Of a stretch of 64,000 bases of DNA, positions 8,796 to 16,942 are shown piece after piece. The DNA is taken from NCBI GenBank assembly GCA_958418185.1, contig CATZEP010000001.1:1-64000 (forward strand), in the 5' to 3' direction. The translations under genes and the position numbers were made by a program. The notes under the pieces are model-generated. The model saw only the letters and a list, made by a program, of their open reading frames with translations, searched no databases and was not told the DNA's origin. This DNA is from an uncultured Collinsella sp. Lineage in GTDB: Bacteria > Actinomycetota > Coriobacteriia > Coriobacteriales > Coriobacteriaceae. Within the stretch, counting starts at the first letter, position 1. Each line of letters opens with the position of its first letter.

Positions 8796-9514
8796 TGCAA
8801 ATGGCTATTTATACCACCGTCGAGATCGACGAGCTCTTGTCGCATGTCCAGGCGCTCAAGGGCGTCGGCGCGCGTTTTGTGCAAATGCATGCCGAGCGCA
8901 ACGTCGACGACGGCACGTATCGCCTGGTCTATACGTTTATCAACGCTCGTGCTGCTCAGGAGCATATTGCGCAGGACGGCAGCTATGCGATCGAGAACCT
9001 GGTGGTTGAGGGAATTAATCAGTACCAGGAGATTCCGTCCATTAGCTCGTACTATCCGGCGGTGTTTCCGTTTGAAAATGAGGCCCACGACCTATTTGGG
9101 CTTGCCATCACCGACATGCAGATTGACTTTAAGGGCTTTTTCTACCAGGTCTCGACTGCCGAGCCCATGAGCGTTATCACGCCCGAGGTGAAGGCCGCGC
9201 GCGAGAAGGCCATGAAGGTCCGCGCGGCTGCTGAGGCTAAGGCGCGCAAGACTGCGGCCGAGAAGGCCGCCGCTGCCACGGCAGCTGCGGGGGAGGGCGC
9301 TGCGGGCGCTGGCGATGCTGCGGGCGCTGCCGTCGCTCAGCCCGCTGCGGCTGCCGGCTCCGATGCTCAGCACGATGAGGCCGCTGCCAAGGCCGCGCTC
9401 AAGGCTGCCGAGATGGAGGCAAAGCTCGCCGCCATGGATCCCGAGAAAGCGGCCAAGGTCCGCGCGGCGCTTGCCGCCAAGGCCGCCCGCGACAAGCAGA
9501 AAAAGGAGGCGTAA
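8795..9514 (+). CDS. echD: Ech hydrogenase subunit EchD (NuoC-like) with Ala/Lys-rich tail
   Basis: 239 residues. About 1-130 resemble the 30-kDa NuoC/EchD subunit: an N-terminal alpha/beta portion, YHx-type segment SSYYPAVFPFENEAHDLFG, then the short amphipathic end DMQIDFKGFF. After residue ~130 comes a ~105-residue tail made mainly of Ala, Lys, Glu and Arg, with a Gly/Ala-rich middle and likely helical ends. The tail is longer than expected for EchD. The start codon overlaps the previous stop (TAATG) with AGGAGG 7 bases upstream; a second ATG two codons later is possible. It supports the large subunit in the peripheral arm; the role of the tail is unknown. Confidence 0.85.
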   Translation: MQMAIYTTVEIDELLSHVQALKGVGARFVQMHAERNVDDGTYRLVYTFINARAAQEHIAQDGSYAIENLVVEGINQYQEIPSISSYYPAVFPFENEAHDLFGLAITDMQIDFKGFFYQVSTAEPMSVITPEVKAAREKAMKVRAAAEAKARKTAAEKAAAATAAAGEGAAGAGDAAGAAVAQPAAAAGSDAQHDEAAAKAALKAAEMEAKLAAMDPEKAAKVRAALAAKAARDKQKKEA

Positions 9515-9519
9515 GGTCC

Positions 9520-10608
9520 ATGGCACATCGCTCCGTTATTCCGTTTGGCCCGCAGCACCCGGTGCTGCCCGAGCCGCTTCATCTGGACCTGGTGATCGAG
9601 GACGACCGCGTCATCGAGGCAATTCCGCAGATCGGCTTTGTGCACCGCGGGCTCGAGAAACTCACCGAAAAGCGCGACATGCACCAGTTTGGCTACATCG
9701 CCGAGCGCATCTGCGGCATCTGCGCCGTGGGCCACAGCTACGGCTATGCCAGCGCCTGCGAACGTATGCTTGGTATCGAAGTGCCCGGTCGCGTGCAGTA
9801 TATCCGCACCATTTTGCATGAGCTTTCGCGCATCCACTCGCATCTGCTGTGGCTGGGCCTGCTCGCCGATGCCTTTGGCTTCGAGGCGCTGTTCTATCGG
9901 TCGTGGACCCTGCGCGAGCAGATTCTCAAGATCTTTGAGAGTACGTGCGGCGGCCGCGTGATTCTGTCGATCAACGAGATCGGCGGTCTTAAACACGACA
10001 TTGAGGACTCCGAGCTGGCGGGTATTGTCCAGACGCTCGATGCCATGCGTCCCGACTACGAGGCCCTGGTGCATACGTTTTTGGACGACAATAGCTGCGG
10101 CGAGCGCTTGCATGGCGTGGGCGTGATCAGCAAGAAGGATGCGCTGGAGCTTTCGATGGTCGGCCCGTTTGGGCGCGCCTCGGGCGTGGACTACGACGTA
10201 CGCATGTTTGGCGACGGTGCCTATGCGGACTTGGCTGCATTTGAGCCCATCGTTGCCACCGACGGCGACTGCTATGCCCGCTGCCAGGTGCGTTGTGCCG
10301 AGGTCACGCAGGCCATGGACATTATCAAGGAGCTTGTGGGCAAGATCCCACACGACGGTATCGGCGGGCGCACCAAGCTCACGCCGGCCGACGGCGCGCG
10401 CGGCGAGGTTGTGATTGAGCAGCCGCGCGGCGAGGCGTACTACTATGTGCGATGTAACGGCACCAAGAATCTGGACCGTTTTCGCGTGCGAACGCCGACG
10501 TCGCAAAACCTGGCGGGTCTGACACATGCGCTGCAGGGCGTGCTCCTTGCCAACGTTCCTATGATTATCCTGACCATCGACCCCTGCATTAGCTGCACGG
10601 AAAGGTAG
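9520..10608 (+). CDS. echE: Ech hydrogenase large catalytic subunit EchE ([NiFe] site)
   Basis: 362 residues, NuoD-like. Both nickel-binding motifs are intact: ERICGICAVGHS (L1, about residues 64-75) and DPCISCTER at the very C-terminus (L2). Complex I NuoD lacks both cysteine pairs, so this is a true hydrogenase and not an NADH dehydrogenase subunit. The protein ends two residues after the last L2 cysteine, so there is no C-terminal peptide for a maturation protease to remove. AAGGAGG precedes the ATG. Together with EchC and EchF it would move electrons between ferredoxin and protons, coupled to ion pumping by the fused membrane subunit. No hyp maturation gene is present in this window. Confidence 0.92.
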   Translation: MAHRSVIPFGPQHPVLPEPLHLDLVIEDDRVIEAIPQIGFVHRGLEKLTEKRDMHQFGYIAERICGICAVGHSYGYASACERMLGIEVPGRVQYIRTILHELSRIHSHLLWLGLLADAFGFEALFYRSWTLREQILKIFESTCGGRVILSINEIGGLKHDIEDSELAGIVQTLDAMRPDYEALVHTFLDDNSCGERLHGVGVISKKDALELSMVGPFGRASGVDYDVRMFGDGAYADLAAFEPIVATDGDCYARCQVRCAEVTQAMDIIKELVGKIPHDGIGGRTKLTPADGARGEVVIEQPRGEAYYYVRCNGTKNLDRFRVRTPTSQNLAGLTHALQGVLLANVPMIILTIDPCISCTER

Positions 10609-10615
10609 GCGCGGC

Positions 10616-10957
10616 ATGAGTTTACTGACATTTGCCAAGACGGCCTTGGGCTCTATGGTCAAGCAGCCGGTCACGGTGTGCTATCCGCAGGAGAATCTCG
10701 TGGCGCCCGAGCGCCTGCGCGGGCACATCGTTAACGACATGGACGTGTGCATTTGCTGCGGCATGTGCGCGCGTCGCTGCCCGGCGGGCGCGCTTGCGGT
10801 CGATCGCAAGGGCGGTACCTGGTCGATCGATCCGTATGCCTGCGTGGTATGCGGCGAGTGTATCGAAAGCTGTCCCAAACACTGCCTGACTATGGACACC
10901 GCCCGCACCCCAGTCGCAGCGAACAAGACTCCCACGGTAGAAACTAAGTCGGAGTAG
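10616..10957 (+). CDS. echF: Ech hydrogenase ferredoxin-like subunit EchF
   Basis: 113 residues with two [4Fe-4S] binding motifs: CICCGMCARRCP (about residues 43-54) and CVVCGECIESCP (about 77-88), the classic CxxCxxCxxxCP pairs. The N-terminus (KTALGSMVKQPVTVCYP) resembles the NuoI/EchF entry segment that docks to the large subunit. It lies 7 bases after echE and closes the operon. It should relay electrons from soluble ferredoxin to the EchC cluster. The last ~20 residues are Thr/Lys-rich and not part of the fold. Confidence 0.9.
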   Translation: MSLLTFAKTALGSMVKQPVTVCYPQENLVAPERLRGHIVNDMDVCICCGMCARRCPAGALAVDRKGGTWSIDPYACVVCGECIESCPKHCLTMDTARTPVAANKTPTVETKSE

Positions 10958-10978
10958 CGCTGGAATAGAGCTGGAATA

Positions 10979-11012
10979 GGGGCCGGTGGGGCAAAAATGC
11001 CCCGCCGGCCCC
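10979..11012. terminator. Strong hairpin after the hydrogenase operon
   Basis: A 14-bp GC-rich stem with one G-T pair encloses the loop AAAAAT, 21 bases after the echF stop. No T-run follows, so it is either a Rho-type or mRNA-end structure. Confidence 0.55.
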
Positions 11013-11044
11013 GCGCTTAAACGCGCGGTTGGGCCGCCACGAAC

Positions 11045-11196
11045 AAAACTATGCCGGATTACGGGGCTGGATAGCGAACTTCCGACCATACAGAAAATCG
11101 CAAAAACAAAACCGCAGGTAAATAGCCTGCCGTTTTTGAAAAAATGAATGTATGGATGAGGGCCCCGACTTTAGCCCCGTAATCCGGCGTAGTTTT
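11045..11196. repeat. Long inverted-repeat element, copy 1
   Basis: 24-base arms (11045-11068 and 11173-11196; AAAACTATGCCGG... and its complement ...CCGGCGTAGTTTT) match at 23 positions and enclose 104 bases. Inside, CCATACA and TGTATGG form a nested pair and CCGACCAT is present. The sequence just outside both copies is alike (GAACAAAAC before, GAAATG after). There is no credible gene in the gap between echF and the response regulator; it holds this element, copy 2 and about 90 bases between them. Confidence 0.8.
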
Positions 11197-11305
11197 GAAA
11201 TGCCACCATGTCAGTACCAGCCCCTGATCCCTCGGGGACGGAGGAAAACGGATCATTTTGGCCTCGCGAGGTTTGTGGAGGTGCTCGTGCAGGGCCGCCC
11301 GAACA

Positions 11306-11455
11306 AAACAATGTCGGTTTACTACGATGAATTCGACATCCCCGACCATGACTGCATTTTTCTAAATATTGAAAGCGCTCTACCTGCGGTTTTGCAAGTG
11401 CGCAATTTGCTGTGGTCGAAGGTGGGCGATTCATCGTAGTAAACCGGCATAGTTT
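11306..11455. repeat. Long inverted-repeat element, copy 2
   Basis: 27-base arms (11306-11332 and 11429-11455) match at 25 positions and enclose 96 bases. The outer part of the arm (AAACAATGTCGG / CCGGCATAGTTT) matches copy 1, whereas the inner part is a different sequence that is again self-complementary. The interior has CCCGACCATGACTGCA and TGCTGTGGTCG as a nested pair. Confidence 0.8.
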
Positions 11456-11517
11456 CGAAATGGTATTAAATCGGTGACAGCCATTTTACTCTGCCGGGGC
11501 GGTCGGTCACTGGGTAA

Positions 11518-12147
11518 TTACCCTCGCAGGTAGGCGATGGCAATCTGCGTGCGGTTGCGCAGGCCCATTTTGGCAAGGATTGAGCTGATGTGGTTGCGCA
11601 CGGTGCCTTCGCCCATGTATGCCGTGGCGGCGATCTCCTTGTTATCGAGACCGCGGGCGATGAGCTCTGCGACTTCGAACTCGCGGTCGGTCAGGCTGAC
11701 AAAGGCCGCGGGCCGGCGGGTCGTGCCGGCCTCGACGCCCGTTCCGTCAAAATCGATGTCCTCGATCGCCTTGCCCTCGAGTACGCGTTTGCCGTTCATG
11801 ACTTGCGTCAATGCCGGAGGAATGGCGGCGACATCGGTCTTGATCAGGTAGCCGCGGGCACCCAGTTTGAGCGCCGACACAATGTACTCGTCATCCGAGA
11901 ATGTCGTCAGAAACACCACGCGCGCCGAAGGGTCGCGCTCAAGGATCTCGCGTGCCGCCGAAAGTCCGTCGCGCCCCGGCATCTGAATGTCGAGCAGTGC
12001 GATATCGGGCGCGTGTTCGGCATAGAGCGAAACCGCATCGTTGCCGTTGGCACCGGTGCCCACCACTTCGATCTGCGGCTGGGCGCCCAGGATAATCTTG
12101 AGCGAATCGACCACCAAGCGGTCGTCGTCGACAACGATGAGCCTCAT
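11518..12147 (-). CDS. NarL/LuxR-family response regulator
   Basis: 209 residues. The N-terminal receiver domain has the acidic pair DDD near residue 8, the phospho-acceptor Asp in IALLDIQMPG (about residue 54), Thr/Ser in FLTTFSDD, and Lys in YLIKTD. The C-terminal LuxR-type HTH has SLTDREFEVAELIARGLDNKEIA and EGTVRNHISSILAKMGLRNRTQ. It overlaps the end of the upstream histidine kinase gene as ATGA, so the two are co-translated. The divergent neighbour is an ABC-2 exporter, a common pairing in which such systems control export of an antimicrobial or lipid; control of that exporter is an inference. Confidence 0.92.
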   Translation of the reverse strand: MRLIVVDDDRLVVDSLKIILGAQPQIEVVGTGANGNDAVSLYAEHAPDIALLDIQMPGRDGLSAAREILERDPSARVVFLTTFSDDEYIVSALKLGARGYLIKTDVAAIPPALTQVMNGKRVLEGKAIEDIDFDGTGVEAGTTRRPAAFVSLTDREFEVAELIARGLDNKEIAATAYMGEGTVRNHISSILAKMGLRNRTQIAIAYLRG

Positions 12148-13289
12148 CGGTCCTCATCTCCTTGCTGTTTGGGAACGGTGGCAAACACGCGCCAGCCGCC
12201 GGCGCTGGCACGCGGGCCGGCGGTGAAGGTGCCGCCAAGCGCCTCGATGCGCTCGCGCATGGAGGCGAGCCCCATGCCCTCCGCGGCGCCGCGGCTGCTT
12301 GCTTGGACCCCGCCCGCGCCATCGTCGGTAACGATGAGCTGGTAAAACGACGGATGCTCCATGCATCGTACGGTGACGGTCTGGGCGCAAGCGTGGCGCA
12401 TGGTGTTGGAGAGCGCCTCGCGCAGGACCGCCGCAAAGCAGTTGGCGACGTTTGCGGGCGCATGTTCGGCCAAAACTTCAAGCTCAATCTGCGGGCCGCC
12501 GTCCGAGCGCGCGCCTTCAACAATACGTTCGAGCTGCACGGAAAGGTCGACGGCGTTGTCGTTGAGCGCGTGGACGCTGGCGCGCACAAGCTGGAGCGCC
12601 TCGTCAACCGTGCGTTTGACGTCGGCGAAATCGGCGGCGACGCCGGGCTCGTCGGCATGGACTACGCGCAAGGCTTCGGCCTGCAGTGAGGCGCGCGTGA
12701 GTTGGTGCCCGACGTTATCGTGGATCTCGCGCGCGATGCGGGCGCGTTCGGCGAGCGTCGCGAGCTCGACTTCGTAGTCCTGGCGGTCGGCAAGATCGCG
12801 GTTGTGCGCCTCGAGCGCGAGGGCTCGTTCTTGCAGCTCATCGCGGATACGGCGCATGCGCTGCTGCTCGCGCTCTAACTGGGCGGTACGTAGCGATAAC
12901 AAGATGGCGGCAACCGAAAGGATGGCGGTCAGCAGGAGCGTTCGGGCGGGAAGCATGCCGGCGCGGAAATCCGCAGCGAGTACGAAGGCAAAAATGGTGG
13001 CCACACCCAGCGCAGGCCAGACACGCTCACGGTGCACGCGTCGCGCGATGTCATAAAAGGCGAGGGGCGCAAACGGCACAAACGGCGGCACGAAGACAGC
13101 CGCGATGATGTAAACGTAACTCGCGGCCTCGCTTGTGCGGCGTGTGCGTTCCCCCTGTGCGACCTCGGCCAGCGAGGTGGCAATAACGCCAAGGCAAAAC
13201 GCCGCGACCAGGCGAGCGTCCACAGCAAGGCCCAGAGCGGCCGCAATGCAGCACGCCAGCACGATCGATTTGTCGAAAAGCCTGTTCAT
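12144..13289 (-). CDS. Sensor histidine kinase (HisKA_3 type)
   Basis: About 381 residues from the chosen ATG. Four to six N-terminal membrane helices (starting FDKSIVLACCIAAALGL) with very short loops are followed by a coiled segment, a dimerisation/phospho-acceptor box REIHDNVGHQLTRASLQAE, and a HATPase domain with the N-box REALSNTMRHA and glycine box GMGLASMRERIEALGG. A longer frame extends upstream, but that stretch is Arg/Pro-rich and unlike the family. The chosen ATG has no Shine-Dalgarno sequence; instead a TACAAT box ends six bases before it, which fits a leaderless mRNA. No extracellular sensing domain is present, so it probably senses the membrane or a transporter. Confidence 0.85.
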   Translation of the reverse strand: MNRLFDKSIVLACCIAAALGLAVDARLVAAFCLGVIATSLAEVAQGERTRRTSEAASYVYIIAAVFVPPFVPFAPLAFYDIARRVHRERVWPALGVATIFAFVLAADFRAGMLPARTLLLTAILSVAAILLSLRTAQLEREQQRMRRIRDELQERALALEAHNRDLADRQDYEVELATLAERARIAREIHDNVGHQLTRASLQAEALRVVHADEPGVAADFADVKRTVDEALQLVRASVHALNDNAVDLSVQLERIVEGARSDGGPQIELEVLAEHAPANVANCFAAVLREALSNTMRHACAQTVTVRCMEHPSFYQLIVTDDGAGGVQASSRGAAEGMGLASMRERIEALGGTFTAGPRASAGGWRVFATVPKQQGDEDR

Positions 13290-13295
13290 ACGGGT

Positions 13296-13301
13296 ATTGT
13301 A
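13296..13301 (-). promoter_or_regulatory. -10 box for a probably leaderless histidine-kinase mRNA
   Basis: On the minus strand TACAAT lies six bases before the ATG of the kinase, placing transcription start at or next to the start codon. No good -35 is visible. Confidence 0.4.
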
Positions 13302-13498
13302 CGCGATGCTGCGCGCGGGGGAGGCGCCGCCCGGGGCAACCGTGACATTCCTCCCGTGCGGCAAAGCGGCGCCGATCGCTCGCGCGAGCGGGGGTTTCGC
13401 CTCCGCCCCCGCACTCGTGACAAAGCTCACTGGCGCGCGCCGGCGGCTCCTGCGATGATGCAATCGTACCGGGCCGCAATCAACGGAAGGGCCGCCTC

Positions 13499-14437
13499 AT
13501 GACAGACATCGTCCACGTCGAAAACCTCGTCAAGCGCTACGACGATCTTATCGCGCTCGACCACTTTAACCTGAGCATCGCCCCCGGCGAGATCTTTGGC
13601 CTGCTGGGCCCCAACGGCTCGGGCAAGACCACGTCCATCAACTGTATCCTGCAGCTGCTTGCCTACGACAAAGGCACCATCGAGCTGTTCGGCGAGCCCA
13701 TGACGCCCGCCCGCTACGACCTCAAGCGCCGCATCGGCGTGGTGCCGCAACAGGTGGCGGTATTCGACGAGCTCACCGTGCGCGAGAACATCGATTATTT
13801 CTGCAGCCTCTACGTCACTGACCGCAAGCGCCGCCGCGCGCTGGTGGACGAGGCCATCGACTTTGTCGGGCTGGGCGACTTTGCCAAGTTTCGCCCCGGC
13901 AAGCTCTCGGGCGGCCTGGCACGTCGCCTCAACATTGCCTGCGGTATCGCGCACAAGCCCGAGCTCATCTTCTTTGACGAGCCCACGGTGGCGGTCGACC
14001 CGCAGAGCCGCAACGCCATCCTGGAGGGCATCTGCCGCCTGCGCGACGAGGGCGCCACGGTGGTGTATACCAGCCATTACATGGAGGAAGTCGAGCAGAT
14101 TTGCAGCCGCATCATGATCATGGACGGCGGCCGCGTGCTGGCGCAGGGCACCAACGACGAGCTCAAGCGCATGATTCAGATGGGCGAGCGCGTGACCGTC
14201 GAGGTCGGCGCCGTCGAGCCCGCCACGGTCGAGCGGCTGCGCGCCCTCGAGCACGTGCTTTCGGTTGAGTTGTCTGGCGGCGAGCTCGTCTGCACCTGCG
14301 AGGCGAGCCCGCACAATCTGGTCGACATCCTCGACACGCTGCGCGCCGCCGACGTGGCGCTCGGCCGCGTCTGGAGCGAGCCGCCGACCCTCAACGACGT
14401 GTTCCTCGAGATCACCGGCCGCGAGCTGCGCGACTAG
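13499..14437 (+). CDS. ABC-2 exporter ATP-binding protein
   Basis: 312 residues. Walker A GPNGSGKTTS (about 39-48), Q-loop in VVPQQVAVFDELTV, signature LSGGLARRLNIACGIA, Walker B LIFFDEP, and an H-loop in VYTSHYMEEVEQIC. The C-terminal ~90 residues form the extra domain seen in drug- and antibiotic-exporter ATPases. GGAAGGG precedes the ATG. The D-loop is unusual: EPTVAVDPQSR instead of the common EPTxGLDP, though both core acidic residues are retained. Two membrane subunits follow closely, making a three-gene heteromeric exporter divergent from the kinase/regulator pair. Confidence 0.93.
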   Translation: MTDIVHVENLVKRYDDLIALDHFNLSIAPGEIFGLLGPNGSGKTTSINCILQLLAYDKGTIELFGEPMTPARYDLKRRIGVVPQQVAVFDELTVRENIDYFCSLYVTDRKRRRALVDEAIDFVGLGDFAKFRPGKLSGGLARRLNIACGIAHKPELIFFDEPTVAVDPQSRNAILEGICRLRDEGATVVYTSHYMEEVEQICSRIMIMDGGRVLAQGTNDELKRMIQMGERVTVEVGAVEPATVERLRALEHVLSVELSGGELVCTCEASPHNLVDILDTLRAADVALGRVWSEPPTLNDVFLEITGRELRD

Positions 14438-14446
14438 GGGGCGGCC

Positions 14447-15634
14447 ATGTTCAACACCATCATCACCACGGTCAAGGCGCTGCTGCGCCGGCCGAGCACG
14501 TGGGTCTGGGGCGCTCTCTTTCCCATCGCGCTTTCCACGATGTTCATGTTTATGTTTGCGAACCTCAGTTCCGATGGCACGGTCGACCCGGTGCCGGTGG
14601 CCGTCGTAGCGGATGAGGCTTGGGACGCCTCGACCTTTAAGGACGTGGCGACGTCGCTTGCCAAGGAAGGCGACGGCCAACTGCTCGAGATCCACGAGTA
14701 CGAAGACTTGGCCGCCGCCCGCAAGGCGCTTAAGGCCGGCGAGGTCGCGGGCATCTATAAGGTTGACGCCGAAGGCACGCCCAAACTCACGCTGCTATCG
14801 AGCTATGACAACTCACGTGCGTCGTCGGTGCTCACCGATCGCAGCATCCTGGAGACGGTGGCAAGCTCGTATACACAAAATGCCGAGCTCATGCGCCAGA
14901 TTTCCCAGGACAACCCGGCGGCGCTCGCCGACCCGGAAGCGGTTGCGCGCGCCCTGTCGCTCGAGGGCGGAACCCACCGCGTAAGCCTGACACGCATCAC
15001 GCCCGATGGCACGGTCATCTACTATTACGCGCTTTTTGGCCTGGTCGCGATGATGTCTGCCGAGTTTGCCGCCTTGAGCGTCGTCGATTTGCAGCCCAAT
15101 CTGTCGGGCCTCGGCGCACGTCGCTGCGTGGGCGGTCTTTCCAAGACGGCGTCGCTGGCTGGTATCTTTGTGGGCTCGTGGCTGGTCTCCTTTGCCTCGA
15201 TGGCGATTGCGATTGGCTACGTGCGCCTGGTCGTGGGCATCGACTTTGGCGGGCGCGAGGGACTGTGTTTGGTGGGCGGCGCCGCTTCCGCGCTTGCCGC
15301 CACGGGCTTGGGACTCTTTGTGGGTACGCTTCCCGTTAAGGGCGGCAAGGCATCCAAGTCCGGCATCCTCACGGGCTTTGCCACCACGTGCGCCCTGTTC
15401 GCCGGCCTCTACGGCGAGCCGGCGATGGCGCTTGCCGACGACGTTGCCCGTGCCTGCCCGGCCGAGTGTTGGCTCAACCCCGTCAAGCTCATCTGCGACA
15501 TGTTTAACCGCCTGTATTTCTTTGAGGACCTGGGCCCCTTTGCCGTTCGCGCCGGCGCACTGGTCCTTATGGCGCTGCTGTTCGTTGCCGCCGCCACGCT
15601 GATCTTTGGAAGGAGCCGCTATGAGCACCTTTAA
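14447..15634 (+). CDS. ABC-2 type exporter membrane subunit 1
   Basis: 395 residues. One N-terminal helix (VWGALFPIALSTMFMFMFANL), a ~170-residue extracytoplasmic domain, then five C-terminal helices, the ABC2_membrane_3 layout. The Gly-rich VGGLSKTASLAGIFVGSW and the stretch beginning YYYALFGLVAMMSAEFAALSV are typical of the permease core. It starts 9 bases after the ATPase gene. It probably forms a heterodimer with the next gene product. The substrate is unknown. Confidence 0.88.
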   Translation: MFNTIITTVKALLRRPSTWVWGALFPIALSTMFMFMFANLSSDGTVDPVPVAVVADEAWDASTFKDVATSLAKEGDGQLLEIHEYEDLAAARKALKAGEVAGIYKVDAEGTPKLTLLSSYDNSRASSVLTDRSILETVASSYTQNAELMRQISQDNPAALADPEAVARALSLEGGTHRVSLTRITPDGTVIYYYALFGLVAMMSAEFAALSVVDLQPNLSGLGARRCVGGLSKTASLAGIFVGSWLVSFASMAIAIGYVRLVVGIDFGGREGLCLVGGAASALAATGLGLFVGTLPVKGGKASKSGILTGFATTCALFAGLYGEPAMALADDVARACPAECWLNPVKLICDMFNRLYFFEDLGPFAVRAGALVLMALLFVAAATLIFGRSRYEHL

Positions 15635-16826
15635 GACTGCGCTTCGCATGGCGCTCGCACACCCGTTCTACCTGCTTATCTACACGGTGTTCATTTCGCT
15701 GATGGGTGTGTTTATCGCGGCATCGGTGAGCTGGAACTCGTCGCAGCTCACCGAATATAAGCCCTACGATGCCAACGTGATCGTGGTCGACCGCGACGAC
15801 AGTGACCTTTCGCGTGCGCTTACCAAGCATCTGGGTTCGCGCTTTGAGCTGGTCACGGGCGTCGGCGACGACACCTACGACCTTGCGGACGCACTCTCCA
15901 AGAGCAACAGCGCCAAGGGCAGTGCCGACTGCGTGTTCTTTATCCCGGAGGGGTTTGAGGGCGACCTCGTTGCAGCTGCCCGCGCGGGGGAGTCCCTGCC
16001 CAAGCTCGATGTGACCTACGGTGCCGGCACCATGGCGGCGGCGCTTTCGTCTGCCGAGGCCTCGCGCTGGATCTCGCTCGCGGGCGCTGCGGCGGCACTT
16101 GAGCCCACTGCCTCCAACGGCTACGTTGCCAAGGCTGCCGAACATGCCGCTGCCGAGCGTGCCGAGGTCGAGATAGAGCAGGTCAAGGTCGACTCGACTG
16201 CCGCCGCCACGCTCGAGTCGTACTTCAACTTTGGCGCGTACGCGATTATCTCGTCGGTCATCGTGTCGGTGGGGCTGGTGTTCTCGGGCATGAACGAGCC
16301 CGAGCGCGTGCGTCGTATGGATGCCGGTCCAATCTCCGAGCGCCGGCGCTCGCTTGCCGTGTTTGCGGCCGCCGCCGTACTCACCGTCTGCATCTGGTTT
16401 GTGTCGAGCATGATGGGCGTCGTGGGCTTTGCCGGCGCGGTCGCCGAGGTCGGCGTGGGTCGCGTGTGCCTGGCGCTGGCGGCGACGTTTGCCCTGGCGT
16501 GCACGCCGCTGGCCGTTGGCTTTGCCCTTTCGAGCTTGGGTGCGCGCGAGGAGCTGCTCAACGGTGTGGGCAACCTGCTCGGCATGCTCATGACGTTTTT
16601 GGGCGGCGCCTGGATGCCGCTGTCGCTCATGGGCTCGGCCGTGCAGACGGTGGCGCACTTTGTGCCGACATATTGGGTGAACGATGCGATCGGCAAGGCG
16701 CTCGCCGCGGACCTGACGTCCGCCGTGCTGGGCGACATTGCCTGCGACCTGGGCGTCACGGCACTCTTTGCCGTGGCCATTGCCGCCGCAGGCCTGGCCC
16801 TCGCACGCGCCAAATCCCGCGCCTAG
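15621..16826 (+). CDS. ABC-2 type exporter membrane subunit 2
   Basis: 401 residues from an ATG preceded by GGAAGGAG; an upstream TTG in the same frame is less likely. The gene overlaps the previous one by 14 bases. Topology matches subunit 1: an N-terminal helix (LIYTVFISLMGVFIAASVSW), a large extracytoplasmic domain and five to six C-terminal helices ending in LFAVAIAAAGLALARAK. The middle contains GMNEPERVRRMDAGPISERRRSLAVF, the cytoplasmic coupling loop expected to touch the ATPase. The tight overlap implies stoichiometric production of the two membrane halves. Confidence 0.88.
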   Translation: MSTFKTALRMALAHPFYLLIYTVFISLMGVFIAASVSWNSSQLTEYKPYDANVIVVDRDDSDLSRALTKHLGSRFELVTGVGDDTYDLADALSKSNSAKGSADCVFFIPEGFEGDLVAAARAGESLPKLDVTYGAGTMAAALSSAEASRWISLAGAAAALEPTASNGYVAKAAEHAAAERAEVEIEQVKVDSTAAATLESYFNFGAYAIISSVIVSVGLVFSGMNEPERVRRMDAGPISERRRSLAVFAAAAVLTVCIWFVSSMMGVVGFAGAVAEVGVGRVCLALAATFALACTPLAVGFALSSLGAREELLNGVGNLLGMLMTFLGGAWMPLSLMGSAVQTVAHFVPTYWVNDAIGKALAADLTSAVLGDIACDLGVTALFAVAIAAAGLALARAKSRA

Positions 16827-16830
16827 CCAC

Positions 16831-16878
16831 CTAGTCATTTAAGAGCGTCCCCAATGACTAGTCTGAAATAAATTTCAG
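16831..16878. repeat. CTTAAA/GGGGACG-loop palindrome plus perfect 16-bp palindrome
   Basis: CTAGTCATT and AATGACTAG (16831-16839, 16853-16861) flank a 13-base centre that reads GGGGACGCTCTTA on the minus strand. Directly after it, CTGAAAT-AA-ATTTCAG (16863-16878) is a perfect two-fold site located 30 bases before a TACTAT box; this second palindrome may be an operator for the following exporter operon. Confidence 0.65.
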
Positions 16879-16942
16879 GTCTCGCCCCAAAATAGTTCGC
16901 CAAGGTTTACTATTACGCTCATAAAGTAGTACGAGGCTAACA

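Noticed and set aside
5232..10957. Partial respiratory complex I (nuo) operon
   Set aside because: The large subunit keeps both nickel-binding CxxC motifs and there are no NADH-binding subunits, so it is a hydrogenase.
11045..11455. CRISPR array or retron
   Set aside because: Only two units, each an inverted repeat and not a short direct repeat with spacers; no cas or reverse-transcriptase gene is nearby.
13316..13498. CGTGACA direct repeats (13341, 13416) as response-regulator sites
   Set aside because: Only seven bases match and the spacing does not suit a dimeric NarL-type site; chance is likely in GC-rich DNA.
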